From contig NZ_FNNR01000007.1 in assembly GCF_900106835.1 (NCBI RefSeq), positions 186,001-250,000 of the forward strand: DNA of 64,000 nucleotides. The letters run 5' to 3'. Source of the stretch: Arthrobacter sp. cf158. Its GTDB lineage: Bacteria; Actinomycetota; Actinomycetes; Actinomycetales; Micrococcaceae. Below the pieces are notes generated by a model. It saw nothing but the letters and a program-made list of their open reading frames with translations. It did no database searches and was not told the DNA's origin. A program made the position numbers and the translations under genes. The stretch's first letter is position 1; each line of letters starts with the position of its first letter. This document shows, piece after piece, positions 61,715 to 64,000 of this stretch.

Positions 61715-62680
61715 TCAGGGCACCCGGGGCGAGGTAAGCGGCAGGGAAGAAGTATGGGTTCCCGGGGACGTGTGGGCCCCCACGCGGGACTCGTGCGGGA
61801 TGCGGATGCCGGCTTCTGCCAACCGTCGCTGAACCTCGGCTGCGTCCAGGGGCTCGCCCACGGTGACTCCGCCGGACATTGGAACCACCGAATGCACAAT
61901 CGTGTGCTCGTATACGTGGATCATGTTGTACGACTGCGCGCCGTCCCGCCCCCGCTGTCCGCCTGCGCGGACCCCAAGGTCCTGTGTGTAACACGTTGCC
62001 GAGGCGACCGATACCGGGATGCCGGCGAAGCCCGCCGTCGTGGAGTAATGCAGGTGGCCGCCCAGGATGGTGCGGACGTCCGTATTACGGACGACGGCGG
62101 CCAATGCGGCTTGGCCGCGCAACTCCACCAGGACAGCGAGGTCCTGAACGCACGGGACCGGTGGGTGGTGCAGCGCCAGGATGGTGCCGTCCGGGGCAGG
62201 GGTGGCCAGTTCCGAGGCCAGCCACTCAAGCTGGGCCTCCGACAACTCACCGTAGTGGTGGCCCGGAACGGTGGTGTCCAGGGTGATGATGCGCAATCCG
62301 TTGACGAAGTAGCTGCGGTCCACGGGGTCATGCGGCCTGCTGGCCTCCGATGCGTCCACGAAAGCGGACCGGAAGTTGGCACGGTTGTCGTGGTTGCCCA
62401 TGGCCCAGATTGCCTTGGCTCCGAGGGCGTCGCAGACGGGTTCGATCATTTCGCGGAGCCGCTTGTACGCTTCGAGTTCGCCCTTGTCAGCCAGGTCTCC
62501 GGTGAAGATGATGGCCTCGGGCCTGATCCGGGAGGCGATGATCTGGTCGCAGATCTCCTGGAGCCTGGTTGCGCTGTCCACAGAACCATAGAGCGTTCCC
62601 GGACCACCCACCAGGTGAAGATCACTCAAGTGCAAAAGCACATGACCTGGTTTGGGGTACTCGGCCTCGATGAGCTCCAT
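61715..62680 (-). CDS. CpdA/Icc-like metallophosphoesterase
   Basis: 321 residues. Calcineurin-like motifs: LHLSDLHLVG (D-x-H), FTGDLADKGE (G-D), MGNHDNR (GNHD), LALHHPP and ILGGHLHYST (GH-x-H). It would hydrolyse cyclic nucleotides or other phosphodiesters. The C-terminal 60 residues are variable (PHESRVGAHTSPGTHTSSLP). The stop (61715) abuts the stop of the convergent Stealth gene with no base between. Confidence 0.92.
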   Translation of the reverse strand: MELIEAEYPKPGHVLLHLSDLHLVGGPGTLYGSVDSATRLQEICDQIIASRIRPEAIIFTGDLADKGELEAYKRLREMIEPVCDALGAKAIWAMGNHDNRANFRSAFVDASEASRPHDPVDRSYFVNGLRIITLDTTVPGHHYGELSEAQLEWLASELATPAPDGTILALHHPPVPCVQDLAVLVELRGQAALAAVVRNTDVRTILGGHLHYSTTAGFAGIPVSVASATCYTQDLGVRAGGQRGRDGAQSYNMIHVYEHTIVHSVVPMSGGVTVGEPLDAAEVQRRLAEAGIRIPHESRVGAHTSPGTHTSSLPLTSPRVP

Positions 62681-62699
62681 GGCTGCCTTAGCGTTTGGT

Positions 62700-62716
62700 G
62701 GGAGACGGCGTCTCCC
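62700..62716. other. Hairpin GGGAGAC-GGC-GTCTCCC
   Basis: A 7-bp perfect stem with a 3-base loop 20 bases upstream of the phosphoesterase start and 105 bases after the glutathione peroxidase stop on the same strand. Candidate terminator of the peroxidase gene or operator of the phosphoesterase. The rest of the 140-base gap shows nothing else. Confidence 0.5.
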
Positions 62717-62820
62717 GTATCAATCCAGTAGGGCCAATCCAACCAGACAACAAGCCAACAACTGGCGAATTTCCGGCGGAATGTTGGAAAATTACTTTCC
62801 TCCCTTCGAAATCGATGGCT

Positions 62821-63303
62821 TTAGGCAAGCGCCTTTTCCACTGCTTCTACCAAGTCTTCGGAGTCAGGCTCCACTGCGGATGGGAACCTTGCGACGAGTT
62901 CACCGCCCCGGTTGATGACGAACTTCTCAAAGTTCCATTTCACCTTGGCGGGCTGCCCGTCGCCGTCCTGGGTCAGCTCGGCGAAGAGGGGATGCTGCTG
63001 CTTGCCCAGAACATTCGCCTTGGTGGTCAGCGGGAAGGACACCCCAAAGTTCCGTTCACAGAATTCGGCGATTTCCTGGTCAGCTCCGGGCTCTTGCCCA
63101 CCGAATTGGTTGCAGGGCACACCAAGGATCTCAAACCCCTGCTCGCGGTACTTGCCGTACAACTCTTCCAGGCCTGCGTATTGGCGCGTGTAACCGCATT
63201 CGGAAGCGACGTTGACCACCAGGACCGCTTTGCCCTCGAAGCGGCCGAAATCAGCTTCGGAGCCATCGTTGAACGTGAGGGGAATGCTGTACAGGCTGGT
63301 CAT
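62821..63303 (-). CDS. Glutathione peroxidase family protein (thiol peroxidase)
   Basis: 160 residues, ATG 63303 after CAGGAAGCGATCCC. Catalytic Cys36 in VASECGYT, Gln70 in CNQFGGQEP and Trp123 in KWNFEKF complete the triad/tetrad; Cys64 in VPCNQF and Cys82 (EFCERNFG) are candidate resolving cysteines. In actinobacteria it likely reduces peroxides with thioredoxin. Confidence 0.96.
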   Translation of the reverse strand: MTSLYSIPLTFNDGSEADFGRFEGKAVLVVNVASECGYTRQYAGLEELYGKYREQGFEILGVPCNQFGGQEPGADQEIAEFCERNFGVSFPLTTKANVLGKQQHPLFAELTQDGDGQPAKVKWNFEKFVINRGGELVARFPSAVEPDSEDLVEAVEKALA

Positions 63304-63379
63304 GGGATCGCTTCCTGACGACGTCGGCTGGCGGGGTTGCCGCCATCGAGCTTACGGGAGCTGGCGTGGGCCGCGAAAC

Positions 63380-64000
63380 CTAGGGCGAAGGAATGATGAG
63401 CGTGGACAACGGCACGATCACACCGTCCGGACGCTTGACCAGGTCCGGGGCTATCAGGATGTATCCGGGCGGAAGAACCACGGCTGGGAGCGTTGAGGCC
63501 AGGACGGCCGCGGGCGTGGTTGGCAACGCCGGGGCCACGGGCGCCGCCGGAGTCGTCGCCGGAGCAACCGCCTGCGTGACGGCCGGTGCCGGCGCGGGTG
63601 CCACTACCGCCGGAGCAGGTGCCGCAGGTGCTGGAGCCACCACGGCGGGAGCAGGAGCGGCGGGAGCAGGTGCCGCAGGTGCTGGAGCGACGGGAGGCAC
63701 GACGACGGCGGCCGGCGCCGGTGCGGACGGCGTCGTTACGGTTGGTGCAACGGTAGTCGCTGCCGGGGTCGTGGCCGTCGGAGTTGGCGTGGAGGTGGCT
63801 GTTGGCGTAGGCGTTGGTGTCGCTGTGGCCGATGGCGAGGGCGTAGCGGTCTGCGTCGGCGAGGGCGTCGGCGTGACAGTTGGAGTGGCCGTTGCTGTCG
63901 GAGTGGGCGTTGCAGTCGGGGTGGGCGTCGCCGTAACGGAAGGTGAGGGCGACGCCGTCGGGCTCTGTGGTGGCGTCTGCGTGGCAGGCGGTGTGGTGGT
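63380..64000 (-). CDS. Thr/Pro/Ala-rich surface protein, C-terminal part (partial)
   Basis: 206 residues visible; the frame is open to the window edge, so the N-terminus lies outside. From the edge: a Thr-Pro-rich stalk (TPTPTATPTPT, TPSPSATATPTPT) for about 100 residues, then a Pro-Ala-rich part (APAPAAPAPAVV repeats) and a final compact segment PPGYILIAPDLVKRPDGVIV ending IIPSP. Mucin-like stalks of this type are usually on cell-wall or secreted proteins and may be O-glycosylated. No anchor motif is seen at the end, so the function is unknown. Confidence 0.8.
   Translation of the reverse strand, partial: TTTPPATQTPPQSPTASPSPSVTATPTPTATPTPTATATPTVTPTPSPTQTATPSPSATATPTPTPTATSTPTPTATTPAATTVAPTVTTPSAPAPAAVVVPPVAPAPAAPAPAAPAPAVVAPAPAAPAPAVVAPAPAPAVTQAVAPATTPAAPVAPALPTTPAAVLASTLPAVVLPPGYILIAPDLVKRPDGVIVPLSTLIIPSP

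Overview
The window is high-GC, densely packed DNA, with short gaps, many 4-bp ATGA/GTGA overlaps, and GTG/TTG starts. Gene content points to a soil actinobacterium of the Arthrobacter / Paenarthrobacter group: glyoxylate shunt under an ScfR/RamB-type regulator, ROK- and LacI-controlled sugar importers, a tripartite tricarboxylate transporter, a LytR_C membrane protein, and Tat-type lipoproteins. I see no rRNA, tRNA, CRISPR array, insertion sequence, prophage or plasmid genes. Identification is by reading the proteins and recalling their families; no database search was run.

Layout. 1-6.1 kb: end of an MHS-type transporter coupled to RidA and an RraA-like protein that lacks the aldolase arginine; a Nudix-like, a DUF6707-like and an SRPBCC protein; then tRNA-guanine transglycosylase converging on a YhhQ-type queuosine-precursor transporter. 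6.1-9.4 kb: self-regulated TetR, an SDR nucleotide-sugar-epimerase-like protein whose frame runs through a tandem array, a small membrane protein and an ICMT-like methyltransferase. 9.4-16.9 kb: KgtP-like permease, OmpR-type two-component system with a TAXI lipoprotein, a PdxK/ThiD kinase, a cytochrome b and a second TetR. 16.9-23.4 kb: lipoprotein serpin, ScfR and divergent aceA-aceB. 23.5-26 kb: CynX-like MFS and a ROK regulator. 26.1-37.9 kb: a co-directional catabolic operon with a Tat-lipoprotein ABC importer, four intact Gfo/Idh oxidoreductases plus a degenerate one, two sugar isomerases, a TolB-like protein and an HbpS/UPF0303 protein. 38-39.5 kb: LLM oxidoreductase and a broken toxin-antitoxin pair. 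39.4-45.5 kb: CitST-type two-component system divergent from tctCBA and uspA. 45.5-51 kb: secreted flavodoxin, GNAT, glycogen-debranching-type enzyme, GT4 glycosyltransferase and a FrnE-like DsbA. 51.1-57.1 kb: arabinoside operon (SBP, two permeases, GH51) under a LacI regulator. 57.2-64 kb: TetR, LytR_C protein, HAD phosphatase, Stealth phosphotransferase with an apparent ATC start, phosphodiesterase, glutathione peroxidase and the tail of a Thr/Pro-rich surface protein.

How it fits together. Most loci import and burn organic acids or plant-derived sugars. KgtP, TctCBA and the glyoxylate shunt handle 2-oxoglutarate, tricarboxylates and C2 units, while two ABC operons handle glycosides and arabinosides.

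The most unusual signals are non-coding. Four separate loci carry tandem repeats with exactly the same 32-bp period and a shared core (ACGCTCTCTCACC or its complement) but locus-specific filler; three of them start at or within a few tens of bases of a stop codon. Two 68-bp hairpin elements, 49/68 identical by hand alignment, each sit just upstream of a start codon 11 kb apart. The ROK-linked Gfo/Idh and isomerase operon is the best candidate for an uncharacterised catabolic pathway.
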